Origin: Cyrtodaria siliqua | Taxonomy: Eukaryota > Mollusca > Bivalvia > Adapedonta > Hiatellidae | Direction: 5' to 3' | NCBI GenBank assembly: GCA_037043455.1 | Contig: JAWPHD010010985.1 | Span: forward strand, 1 to 64,000 | DNA: 64,000 bases | Part shown: positions 1 through 12,300 of the stretch, piece by piece | Numbering within the stretch: position 1 is the stretch's first letter | How the letters are laid out: each line of letters begins with the position of its first letter | Position numbers and translations under genes: made by a program | Notes under the pieces: model-generated | The model's database searches: none | Seen by the model: the letters and a program-made list of their open reading frames with translations, nothing else | What the model was told of the DNA's origin: nothing

Positions 1-99
1 TATTATATATATATATTATATTTATGATGTCTCGCACTTTACTTTCAAATGGATTTATCATGCAAATAATATTTCTACCATACTAATACAGTTATTTCC

Positions 100-500
100 T
101 GCAATCCTAGACCATCCTAATATTTTCCGACAAATTGCTGTATTGTACTGTTCGATGACTTATGTGTCTTGAATCGACCAAATACACAATATGTCTTATA
201 CTTATCAATTTAGGAATGCATTAGAAGCTAGATTTTCAAAATACAGCTTTTCGCATTTATCACAATCTCATTAAAATCAGACCCTTTAATAGCGGAGACT
301 ATCAAAGCGTAATTAAGATATGATTTTAATGAGATTGCATTTATCATCGATATTAATGTCCTTAAAAACCGAAAACGTTAAATCCTTCATGTGTATTTTC
401 CCACAGCAGACGTGACTGTTTTTTTCAGTTAAATCATGTTATTTAAAACAGTTTGCATGATTAAAAAAAAACATTACTGGCTGTGTACCAGATGTCATAT
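100..500 (+). repeat. Dispersed repeat family D, copy 1
   Basis: Shares CTTATACTTATCAATTTAGG and ATTTAAAACAGTTTGCATGA with copies at 47090-47600 and 54110-54580. Contains an inverted pair CAATCTCATTAAAATCA / TGATTTTAATGAGATTG at 263-338. Confidence 0.5.
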
Positions 501-608
501 TTATGCAGGATGTTTAATATATCTAATCAAAAATAGTTATACATATATTTGTCAGCAGAGAAGCTTACCCTTTGGCCGTAAATAATCTGTGATCATCTGT
601 GAATAAGG

Positions 609-848
609 CTGGCGTGGCGCAGTCGGTAGCGCGGCGGATTTGTAACCGGAGGCCCCGGGTTCAATCCTCCGTGGTGCCACTGAGTTCCGTCGGTGTGTTC
701 TTGGGCAAGACACTTTCCCTCAGCCCCGTCCGTCGAATGGGGACGTAAACCGGGCGGTCCCGTGTATCGGTCTATCCTCCGAGCACGTAAAATAACCATA
801 GGAATCTATTCGATAATAAGAGTAGAGCAGGTTCCCGGATTCCTATGC
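609..848 (+). mobile_element. SINE family 1 copy (tRNA-derived head, + strand)
   Basis: The head carries box A (TGGCGCAGTCGGTAGCG) and box B (GGTTCAATCC), with an anticodon loop like tRNA-Thr(TGT). It is followed by a core with TTCTTGGGCAAGACACTTTC, which resembles the V-type core of animal SINEs, and a tail GTTCCCGGATTCCTATG. It is not a functional tRNA because it continues directly into the core. Confidence 0.8.
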
Positions 849-945
849 TAAGGGAAAGTGTCTTTCCCAAGAACAAACCGACAAAACTCAGTGGCACCAC
901 CTCCAGTTACAAATCCGCTGCGCTACTGACTGCGCCAAGTTGCGG
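849..945 (-). mobile_element. SINE family 1 head, inverted next to the previous copy
   Basis: The reverse complement repeats the tRNA-like head (TTGGCGCAGTCAGTAGCGC, GGATTTGTAAC) and the start of the core. With the + copy it forms a head-to-head inverted pair. Confidence 0.75.
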
Positions 946-2274
946 ATGACAATTAGACACTGGATAGTCTAGTCAAAAACACAGCAACAAATATATTATC
1001 TGAATATGTTTAAGAAAGTATGCTTGCAAGAGCTTTCAAAAACAGACTTTCATGATTTTGGTTTGGGTGGGATGGGGATGGGGCGCATCCCTTTAAATCT
1101 CAGCTCAGATGCCCCCTCCACCCCAACTCCCATCTTGAACAGTAGCGATTGTTACGTACACTTTCCAAATATGAGAGGGTGCCCAATACTACCTGCTCCA
1201 TCGAATACGCGCCTGCAGTTCTTGCGAGGTCAGTCGAGTCAAAATTTCAGTTAAGTCAAACAATTCGTATTTTCGTGTACTTTTGATAAAGAAATAACAT
1301 GCTTTTCGTGACATGCAGCAAAATTCATGTAATGTGTGAGCTAAAACAACAATTCAAGTATCTCCTCGTATTTTATTTAACAAAAAACACACGGTTGTTG
1401 TCGTTTTAATCGTATTCTAAAAATGGCATCTTTTAGAGTTATCGCCCCTCGCTTCGACATTTTACAAGGCGGGTATCATTTATCACGCAGTAAAGCTTCT
1501 AAAAAAAAAGTCGGTACAGCCGAAAATCACGAAACTTAAAGCGGAAATGAAATTTCATGATCAAAAATTGTCACAATTTTCCAAATTATGTGTTTTAAAA
1601 AATTCAAAATGGCGGACATTTTTTTTTTTTTGACGTTGCCGAAAGATGACGTACTACTTTTCGTTGTCAAGCGTGGTTGCGATATTTGAAAGATGTAGGA
1701 AAACATCAAGGCTGCTCCCCTACTGTATAAATTACAAATATATAGGATACTGTGAAATGTATATCTGTTTCACGTGGCAGTGCGGAAATTAGTGGTATTT
1801 TCATACAAATTCTTATTTAGAAAAACTGTTACAATCCCATATTGCCATTTGTTTTAATATGAATCTTTGCATGTATTTTTATCAAAATCTATCAAAATCT
1901 ATGAATATTTGAAAGAGATGTTCGAAGAAAAAGTGAAGGTGCTATGTGATAATTAGGCCACTTCATTGTCTATAACTACATTTCTCTGGGACATTTTTTC
2001 AGGAAAACTTAAAACATGTTTGTTTCAACAAATAACACGGAAATCTTCTTCTTTTTTTTTAATTTTTTAATTATTTTTTTTTAATTTTTTTTTTATGATA
2101 AAAACTGTAGGGTCGGCGCCAAAAAATAGGGACGGTCGGGTAACCAGAAACACAGGTATTTTTTCCCCGGCCTAACAGTATGAAAGTCGAACAGAAAACG
2201 TAACTTTCACAGAACACAGTCAACCAAAATCACGCAGTTACATTACTGATAATATGCAAGGCATGTGACATCGG
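946..2274. other. Upstream non-coding stretch
   Basis: AT-rich, with poly-T and poly-A runs around 1620 and 2050-2095. An 82-codon open frame at 1006-1254 has no recognisable features. Confidence 0.5.
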
Positions 2275-2560
2275 TTGACAATAGGGCTGCTACCTTGGAA
2301 CGGTCAGTGACAAAAAAGGTTCTAGGTAACACCGAAACAAACTCACTCTTACCCTATTGTCATCCCAATAAAACGGGACGGCGTAAATAAAGAAATCCCC
2401 GCCAGGTTATATTCTCTAACAAAGCAGCATTAATAGGCAATATACGTTTGACACATATAAGATCATGTTTATATGAATACAAAAAACAACAACATAGAAA
2501 CCTCCAATGCAGTTACTAAATGACTTGGTTGAAGCCATAGCAACAAGAAAACAAAAAACA
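2275..2560 (-). mobile_element. Retroelement 3' tail fragment
   Basis: The reverse complement has GGGGATTTCTTTATTTACGC, TTATTGGGATGACAATAGGG and ACTGACCGTTCCAAGG, matching the tail of the family described at 6540. Confidence 0.65.
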
Positions 2561-2774
2561 TTAAGGCAAGTCACCAGGACTTAACCAAAATTGAGGAAAA
2601 TGTTTATCACGGAGATATACATGGGGTTGGGATGGGGGTAGTTTCCAAGTTCTTGTCAGAGTACCAGAAACATTAGCCATTCTAACCATCAGTATTTCCT
2701 ACTGAATATTAAACAGTCAATGCAAAGACCTCGCTCCGCCCTGTGTATATATGTTATTATGCTTTACAAGAAAC

Positions 2775-3075
2775 TGGCGTTACCCAATGGATAGCACGTG
2801 TCCCAATGGATAGCATGTGTCCCACCCAATGGATAGCACGTGTCCCAATGGATAGCACGGGGACTTGAAATCCGGAGGACACGTGACTAATGTTTGTTAG
2901 TTTTTTCTTGGGTAAGACATTTTCCTTTAATCGGAATCTATCCATCCGAGCACGTTGAAGAATTATAGGAATATACGTTAGTAACAGTAGGGCAGGTTCC
3001 CGGATTCCTATGTTCCCCACTCTCTGTGGCGGCTCTCAATGTCCTATATAACGTGTTGATGAGCCGGTAAACAGA
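2775..3075 (+). mobile_element. SINE family 1 copy with altered 5' end
   Basis: The core TTTCTTGGGTAAGACATTTTCC and the tail GGTTCCCGGATTCCTATG, CTCTCTGTGGCGGCTCTC match the family. The tRNA head is replaced by four copies of a short unit CAATGGATAGCAYG(TG) at 2780-2860. Confidence 0.7.
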
Positions 3076-3301
3076 AATTCAGTTAAACATGGTTATAACT
3101 GCATGCTAGACGTAGGCACTTGACTGACCGCAGAGAAGTGCCTTTCGCTGTGTTGATTAGGGCTGTTGAGAATCGTGGATTTGAATTGTAGGTAGGTATC
3201 CGGAACCACCCCATCTACACTTCCACGGAGAGGTTTCTGAAGACCTCATGGAACGCCGCATTTCCATGGAAAAAAAATAAAATACCACACATGCATGCAT
3301 A

Positions 3302-3664
3302 AAACTCACCAAATATAGGGATATCACGCCGATCTAGTATATTTTTTTGTTGTTGTAAAAACTATATTCTCGGCGACATTTTGAATGTTTTTTGGCCACT
3401 CTATCTCGTCTGAAATCTCGTTCCGTATTTGGTAACTTATCCCAACCAACTCATGAATACAACTGACATACATACAACACATACAAAAAACATCAAACAC
3501 GATAACCGGAAATTGTCACATGTGAAGGTTGAGGGTGGCTATAATTTTAAAGACGGAAATATATTTCAGAAATGAAATATTCATACATATTCATGTTGCC
3601 GAAAAAATAGCGTTTACAGAAAAAAGACTAGATCGACGTGATAACCCTTCTATTTGGTGAGTTG
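3302..3664. mobile_element. 363-bp TIR element
   Basis: AACTCACCAAATATAGGGATATCACG...GATCTAG at the left is mirrored by CTAGATCGACGTGATAACCC...ATTTGGTGAGTT at the right (arms about 36 bp). A single related end recurs at 44216-44250. Confidence 0.75.
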
Positions 3665-3837
3665 GCGACATACCGCATAGAGCACGAACGGAATTATGTT
3701 CTTCCTCCGGAGATGGGGATACTGGTGGCTATGGTACATGGTGTCGGGATAAATATCTACTTAATATTGATTCATTTAATCGTAAACGTTAATCGAATGC
3801 GTACGTCAAGAGGTTAAATGCATAAATAAAATAAAAG

Positions 3838-4065
3838 GGAAATAAAGATCGAATGTAATCTAGCTGATAACGAACTGTGGTAGCACTATAGTGTTAGCAG
3901 TAAAACAATGGGATTATTAATTTAGTAAGATAAATTAAATTGGGTAATTTTGGGTAATTGAGATCGTATGTAATCTAGGTGATATTGTGGTGTGTAAGCA
4001 AGTAAAAACAATGGGATTATTAATTTAGTATAAAGATAAGTCAAATTCGATAATGCGTATGTAGA
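3838..4065 (+). repeat. Two-copy degenerate tandem repeat, ~110 bp
   Basis: GATCGAATGTAATCTAG / GATCGTATGTAATCTAG and AAACAATGGGATTATTAATT occur in both halves. Confidence 0.65.
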
Positions 4066-4305
4066 CGGATTATGTTGACCGCGACGATGTATTGTATATT
4101 TATCAATCTGTGTAAAATTTACAACAATTGAGGAATATAATGTTTACTGATAGCAGTCAAGTGGATGATATTAAGTTTTCATTGTTGAACTATTAAAACT
4201 GATAAAACATTGATTTTTGTTGAATTAATATCTTTCTTTGAAAGTGGAATGAAAAATAAGTATGAAAAATTCAATTTTCATGAATAATTTGATTTAATAA
4301 TAAAA

Positions 4306-4449
4306 TAATTGTTGCCTTTTAGGTTCGGTCGATATGTGTATTTATCGACCTGAGAAAAGTGATATCGACCTCGGCTATATCGCCTCGGTCGATATCACTT
4401 TTTTCAAGTCGATAAATACACATATCGACCTCACTAAAAGGCAATAATT
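4306..4449. repeat. Near-perfect 144-bp foldback just upstream of the DSL-ligand gene
   Basis: The left arm begins TTGCCTTTTAGG, the right arm ends with its complement AAAAGGCAA, and the arms pair almost throughout, meeting near 4378. The sequence is rich in TCGATA and contains CGATAAATACACATATCGA-type palindromes. It looks like a MITE. It sits about 50 bp before the start codon at 4500 and may overlap the promoter or 5' untranslated region. Confidence 0.85.
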
Positions 4450-4499
4450 TTATAATATTTTCATAAATATAGTTTTTATTTAGTATGTGAGATGCAAAC

Positions 4500-4580
4500 A
4501 TGGACGGAAGGATTTCAAAACGATCCGCGAGTTTTTCAGATGTGACCATTTTGCTTCTGTTGCTGCTACTTCCAATTCAG
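4500..4580 (+). CDS. DSL-ligand gene exon 1: start codon and signal peptide
   Basis: The ATG at 4500 opens 27 codons with a basic N-terminus (MDGRISKR) and a run of leucines (ILLLLLLLPIQ), a clear signal peptide. The exon ends CAG|gtatgt in phase 0. An ATG at 4487 lies in a different frame and lacks this signal, so 4500 is preferred. The 5' untranslated part and transcription start are not visible. Confidence 0.8.
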
Positions 4581-7500
4581 GTATGTTTAGTTTTACTTTC
4601 TGCTGGCCTAATGCCAGGAACGCGTATGCGATATCGCATGTTTTTGTTCATCGTCATTCATCCATTTTCGGTCATGGTTTTGTATTTTCACCACAATTTG
4701 AATATATGTACGACAAATTAAGCAAACTATACATGTTATTGCCCTGGATTTAGATGAAATTTCGTTCATTCCAGTTTTTGTCTTTTTGTTTTTCATAAAT
4801 CTTTATTTACAATCAAGAACCAGATGTTTACCAGATAACGACCTATTTATGTGTCGACGTGCCGTAAAACACCCTTCATTCATTCATTCATTCATTCATT
4901 ACCCGATAACTTTAAGGGACATATGTCAATCTTGGAATTTTTTTTATCAAGCATTAAAATAAGTGTGAATGTATCCACTGTAAACCTGCTTGCATATAAT
5001 TAAATAACATTAACATTTTGAGTTTTATTTTTTTGCTTCTTCTTATTCTGCCATAATTATGTTGAAATAAATTATTGGTGCTATATAATCAACAGTTAAT
5101 AAAATGCAAAAACAATTTGCGTTATACGTTTCTTATACTCGATATTAATGATTGAACAAATTCAAGTCATGTAGAAAAACTAACGGGACGCCGCAAGTTT
5201 AAAAAAACTCACGATTGTCTTGTGTTCCTTTAAATACATTCAACAGCATCGTCTCTACCATGGAAGCCTATTAACATTATTTTAGATAAACTAGTCAAAT
5301 CCATTCCTGGCCTGGTGTGATTGTTTATTAACATTCAGTTGTTTTTTGCCTTGTTTAGACATTATGTTTTAATGATGCGGCCGGAGGACACACTTTGGTT
5401 TACCTGGAGATTCGCAACTTCACAGACTCGACAGGAATGCCTTACCATGGAACATGCTGTGACGACGCTGATCAGTCACGGTGTACGAATACTGGTCACA
5501 CGTATTTTGAAATCTGTATTGGAAAGTAAGTAATTCTCATAATAGTAAGTAAATATATTGTAAGTAAATATTTTATTAACGTGACATGTGCATATACATA
5601 ACAGATATATACAAATCATTGAAACATAGTAATATATGGATAATACACCCGGCCCCATGGGCCTATAAGTCACCTAAACATATATGTATTATAAAAATCA
5701 CATGATCGCATGTAAGACATAAGTTAAACATTTAAATGATTTAAATAAATATAACCAATATTGATTTGAAATACATGTTATCTATAGTAGATTGTAGTCT
5801 TTCTTTTAAGGTAAGCTCTAACCAAATATTTTGCAAGTTTTCTTGGATAATTGTGCATTAAAAATGATAATTTATTATCAGATGATAAATTAGTAAATTC
5901 GGGATCATCAAATTGTTCATGGAAGACACTTTGCCTAATGTTATAATAAAAATCACAGTTCAAGAGAAAATGAATTTCATTTTCAACATCGTTTCGATCA
6001 CAAAAACGGCATGTTCGTTGCTCTAGTTGTTCACCGACATATCGTCCTGTTTCTATCCTGATCGGTAAGATACCGCATCTAAACTGAGCTAGTATGGCCC
6101 GCTCGTGTTTCTTGAGGTTTAATTGTACATAGCTTTCGACCTTAAAATTGTCTTTATAAGTTACATATGTCCTCAGCTTAGCCACTCTCGAAATATCGAC
6201 CTTCCATATATCGGAATAATAATTAAAGATTCGGCTCCATATATTTAGATATGTAACAATAAAGCAAATGAAATAAATCAAGGTTTGATCATTTCATAAA
6301 AAACATACATTGTATAATGATGAAGTAGGCAATATAATTATTGTCATGGAACGAACAGTGGCAAACAATGACCACGTACTGCTTTTTTAAAAGCCAGTTT
6401 TATGTGCACTGTCAGCCATACTAATTATGCAGAGGCAATGCAAACGCGATACTTAATAAAGTCACGCACATACGCGTAGACATATAGGGGAAATGTTACT
6501 AACGGCAGTTTGGACAATTACACTAATGTGGACATGCTAAGAAGTTTGTGAAACGTTTATTTTCGTATTAGATAATATGTTCGTATCGTCAGGTATGGAG
6601 CTACAGTTCATAGACAAATGGTTGGTATCTCCTGGGTACGAACTCTGCATCTCTTGTCGCAGATTTGTTTTTGTATTGCTATGAAAGATTTTTCACGTTG
6701 AGACAATCTTTAGTCAAGATACTCAGGCATATGTAAGTAAACCCTTTAATGAAACTTCTTGGTATCTGGGGAAGTTCCCCGAACAACTTACACGTTTTTC
6801 TAGAGCTTGTAGTCCTAGCTGAGGGCTTTACTTTTCGTAATCTTTGTATAACTAAACTCTAGTCTATCAGGGCTACCGTTACCATAAAACTTCGAAAAAT
6901 CTTTGCAAAATGTTATTGTCGTAACTCTGATCTACTTTTGAACTACAAAAGTAATTTAAGAACTCTTCGGCGTATAATGACTATTAACTTTACTTCTTTG
7001 AATACGTGATTTACAAACTTCGTAAGATTATTGGTAGTAATCACTTTCATACAATCTTGTTAAACTTGTTAAAACGTTTATCAAAATACGGTATGGCCCT
7101 ATCATTGTACAGCACACTGCATAGTCAAAGGTTGACCCATTCATTGGCGGTTCACTACTGTGCTTTCCGCTTTGATTGTGCGATGACCGGGCAGATTTTG
7201 GACCCTATGATGGCGTCTACCTAGAAATACGGTATGGCCCTATCATTGTACAGCACACTGCATAGTCAAAGGTTGACCCATTCATTGGCGGTTCACTACT
7301 GTGCTTTCCGCTTTGATTGTGCGATGACCGGGCAGATTTTGGACCCTATGATGGCGTCTACCTAGAAATTGTCAAAGGACGGTGGCATTTGATGTTTGTC
7401 ATAAATATGTCCTGTCGTACCCTTAATGGTGCTCTTGTTGCTCCGGCTTCTGATAAGTCCTTGAGTACTTGCTTTGTGTCTTTCTATGTTTCTGTTTTTA

Positions 7501-9301
7501 TATGCATATACACATGATCATCTTTGTGATATTAATACTTCCTTAATTGCTAGAGACTATAACCTGGCGGGGAATTTTATTGGGATGCAATAGCGTAAGA
7601 GTAAGGGTTTGTGCACCCTATAACCTGGTTTAAACCTCCAGCGGCTTTTTTTGCCACTGACCGTTCCAAGGCGGCAGTCCTTTTGTCAACCCGTTTGTGA
7701 TGTCACGTGCCTTGCTGTTTATTAACATTGTAATTATTGTTTGTTTTAAGTTTGACTGTATTCTGTGACAGCTAACATTTCATGTATTAACCTGTTACTG
7801 TTATTAAGTTAAAATATGTAATAGGACAAACTTTGTATTTGCAGAAATAACGTTTTTCAAATGAATTCTTCTTTTGTAAATCTGTAAGGAATGTTGCTTT
7901 CTACATTACCTCTCATGAACAGACTCAATACAAGCGAGTTTTCTATTTTGTTCTCTTGGCTGTTACATGCTTCCAGAGGATCTCCCTCATCAGTATTTAT
8001 TTACATTTTGTTTTATGTGTGTACGTTTATGTATTATAAATGTATGTTAACATATCCGACGTTATACAACTAATGAAATAACATAATACTATGACCATTA
8101 GCACTTTTTAAATGTATTGCACAAACCTACTGTTAATAATAAAGCTGTGTTTGATTATTTATTTTTGTCCTCAGATATACCACCCAATGTAACGGTGTTA
8201 TTTTGAACAGTACATACTATTATAACAACACAAATACCACTGTGAGTGAAGTTGGAGTGAAGTTCCCAGTTGGAAAGATGCAGCTTTGGAAAAGTGTACG
8301 TATTAGCACTGTACAACCATCCCAAGTACTTTTTCTCCACATGTGGCAGTATCGGTGTTTGCAACTTTTTTTTCAGTTTTGTTTGATAATTCTCGGAATT
8401 TGACCAGTGAACACTTTTTCTGTACCGTTAAATATATTTGTTTCCAACAAATAACTTAAACAAATAACATGTTAATTCTTTTTTTTAACTTGTTTTATTA
8501 GTTCCAAACACTGATAGTGCCACCTGTGAGTTTCTCCAGATTTGTTTTTATTTTACATACCTCGGTAGACTTTATCATATCACCACTTTGTCTTTGGCAA
8601 TCGTAATCCAGAAGCAGCAAACCACTTTTGTTTAGAGCTGTTCCTTTCGCCACCGAAGAGCAACGGTTACAGTGATTTAGAGATGTGTATTACGTATGTT
8701 GTAAAATACCAAATGATTAACATATTTGTAGGGACAAAGCATAAACATTTTCGTTTACGATGTCGTATCGGATGGACCAGGGGGGCACAATATAGTGGAT
8801 AGGCTAACAGGAACTGTCGATTTTGCGGTCGACGAAAACTTCTGGACAGGTTTCCTACAAACAGTGTTTCTACAGACAAACGCCACAAGGTATTTCGTAT
8901 ATATTTTATTTAAGAAATAGAACATCATTTTTACGGTGAATTATCGTGTAATATATCACGGTTTGGAGTTCAGTTGTAAAAAACGAGTGAAATTATTGTT
9001 TACAATTGAACGACAAACCGTGATATATTACAAGTTAATTCACCGTAGTCTATTTTAATACCCCTAAAATGTGAAAATAACGCACACATCTGAAATCTTT
9101 CGCATTGCTTTGCTTTCTCTCCTATTCCTAACGTTGCAAACGTTACACTGATATCTTTCGCATTGCCTTGCTTCTTCTCCTAGCGTTGCAGACGTTACAA
9201 TGATATATCGTTGAATATAACGAGATATTTTAAACTAGGCTATATAGTGCGGGTGTATTAGAATATATATTAATATATTATTTATGTAAATAAAATGTAT
9301 A

Positions 9302-9361
<60 letters not shown>

Positions 9362-12300
9362 AACATACCGTTTTTGACGATTTAAAAAGGTATGTGTTTG
9401 TTAGTGTTTTGACAAATTATGTAACTTCAGGGTATAATTTACTTGAACAATTTGGAAAAAATAATTGGATGTTTCAAGCATGTGTGATAATGAATATGTG
9501 TTCATTTTAGAATAGAGATAGGAGTCAAAGTCTTCTGTGAGTCGTATTATTATGGTCCTGCCTGCGATGTTCACAGTGTCGCTGACGACTTCCACCACAT
9601 TGAAATTGGTCCAAATGGAGCACTTACAACAGTCCTAGATTGCAAGGAAGAAGGTATATTATTAAGAATTAGAAACTGTAAAAGAATTACATAATCTAAA
9701 GTGGTTTGAACTATAAAATAAGTACATAATCTAAAGTGGTTTGAACTATAAAATAAGTACATAATCTAAAGTGGTTTGAACTATAAAATAAGTACATAAT
9801 CTAAAATGGTTTACATATAAAAGTATAACATAATCTAAAATGGTTTATAAATAAAAGAATTACAAAATCTAAAGTGGTTTAAATATAAAAGAAGTACATA
9901 AACTAAAGTGGTTTGAACTATAAAAGAAGTACATAATCTAAAATGGTTTACATATAAAAGTATTACATAATCTAAAATGGTTAAAATATAAAAGAATTAC
10001 ATAATCTAAAGTGGTTTAAATATAAAAGAAGTACATAATCTAAAGTGGTTTGAACTATAAAAGAAGTACATAATCTAAAGTGGTTTGAACTATAAAAGAA
10101 GTACACAATCTAAAGTGGTTTAAATATAAAAGAAGTACATAATCTAAAGTGGTTTAAATATAAAAGAAGTACACAATCTAAAATGGTTTAAATATAAAAG
10201 AATTACATAATCTAAATTGGTTTACATATAAAAGAAGTACATAATCTAAAATGGTTTAAATATAAATGAAGTACATAATCTAAAGTGGTTTTAATTTAAA
10301 AGAAGTACATAATCTAAATTGGTTTAAATATAAAAGAAGTACATAATCTAAAATGGTTTAAATATAAATGAAGTACATAATCTAAAGTGGATTAAATATA
10401 AATGAATTACATAATCTAAAGTGGTTTAAATATAAAAGAAGTACATAAACTAAAATGGTTTAAATATAAATGAAGTACATAATCTAAAATGGTTTAAATA
10501 TAAATGAAGTACATAATCTAAAGTGGTTTTAATATAAAAGAAGTACATAATCTAAAATGGTTTAAATATAAAAGAATTACATAATCTAACTTGGTTTAAA
10601 TATAAAAGAAGTACATATTCTAAAGTGGTTTGAACTATAAAAGAAGTACGTAGTCTAAAGTGTTTTAAGTATAAAAGAAGTACATAATCTAAAGTGGTAT
10701 AAATATAAAAGAATTACATAATCTAAAGTGGTTTGAACTATAAAAGAAGTACACAATCTAAAGTGGTTTAAATATAAAAGAGTTTTAATATAAAAGAAGA
10801 ACATAATCTAAAGTGGTTTAAATATAAAAGAAGTACATAATCTAAAATGGTTTAAATATAAAAGAATTACATAATCTAAATTGGTTTAAATATAAAAGAA
10901 TTACATAATCTAAAGTGGTTTGAACTATAAAAGAAGTACATAATCTAAAGTGGTTTAAATATAAAAGAAGTACATAATCTAAAGTGGTATAAATATAAAA
11001 GAATTACATAATCTAAAGTGGTTTAAATATAAAAGAAGTACATAATCTAAAGTGGTATAAATATAAAAGAATTACATAATCTAAAGTGGTTTAAACATAA
11101 AAGAATTACATAATCTAAAATGGTTTAAATATAAAAGAATTACATAATCTAAAGTGGTTTAAATATAAAAGAATTACATAATCTAAAGTGGTTAAATATA
11201 AAAGAATTACATAATCTAAAGTGGATTTAATATAAAAGAATTACATAATCTAAAGTGGTTTAAATATAAAAGAATTACATAATCTAAAACGGTTTAAATA
11301 TAAAAGAATTACATAATCTAAAGTGGTTTAAAAAAGGTAGTACATAATCTAAAACGGTTTAAATATAAAAGAATTACATAATCTAAAGTGGTTTAAATAT
11401 AAAAGAATTACGTAATCTAAAACGGTTTAAATATAAAAGAATTACATAATCTAAAGTGGTTTAAATATAAAAGAATTACAAAATCTAAGAAGTACATAAT
11501 CTAAAGTGGTTTAAATATAAAAGAATTACATAATCTAAAGTGGTTTAAATATAACAGAATTACATAATCTAAATTGGTTTAAATATAAAAGAATTACATA
11601 ATCTAAAGCGGTTTAAATATAAAAAAAATACATAATCTAATGTGGTTTAAATATAAAAGAAGTACATAATCTAAAGTGGTTTAAATATAAAAGAATTACA
11701 TAATCTAAAGTGGTTTAAATATAAAAGAAGTACATAATCTAAAGTGGTTTAAATATAAAAGATGTACATAATCTAAGGTGTATTTTAAGTGTGAAATGTC
11801 TACTTTATTTCTGATCGATGCATTATGTATGTTTAAATACCACCGCTATTAATTAATGTTCGTTCATCTTTAGGAGTATAACCATCCATGTTTGCAATGC
11901 CTTGTTACAAAGTATGGAAAAACCAATTACACTTGAATGTATACAATTTTATCTTCCAGGTTATTTAAATGTGAACATTAAAACAGAGAATCCATATGAA
12001 TATACCCCACCTGTACTGAAGAAACAACTGTCGAACTTCGTGGCTGACAGAATGTGCAGTTCTGGGGCTAAATCTGTCACAGTTGAGCTGGGGAATGTCA
12101 GATATAACAACAGCGAGTAATTCATTTTATTTAATTGATTATTGTTAACATTACAATCAGCTGCTATTGATTTAAACTCAGTAACATATTGTCTGGGATG
12201 CTCATTTTTAAATATTTATATAAACAATTTTTTCAATACTTAAATAAATTATATATAATTGGAATTTTCAGTGGTAAATGCAAATACTTTAGTTTTAAGT

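Noticed and set aside
609..681. A tRNA-Thr gene
   Set aside because: Boxes A and B are good, but the sequence runs directly into a SINE core and several copies show the same extension.
9675..11778. A CRISPR-like array
   Set aside because: There is no unique spacer; it is a continuous minisatellite in an animal intron.
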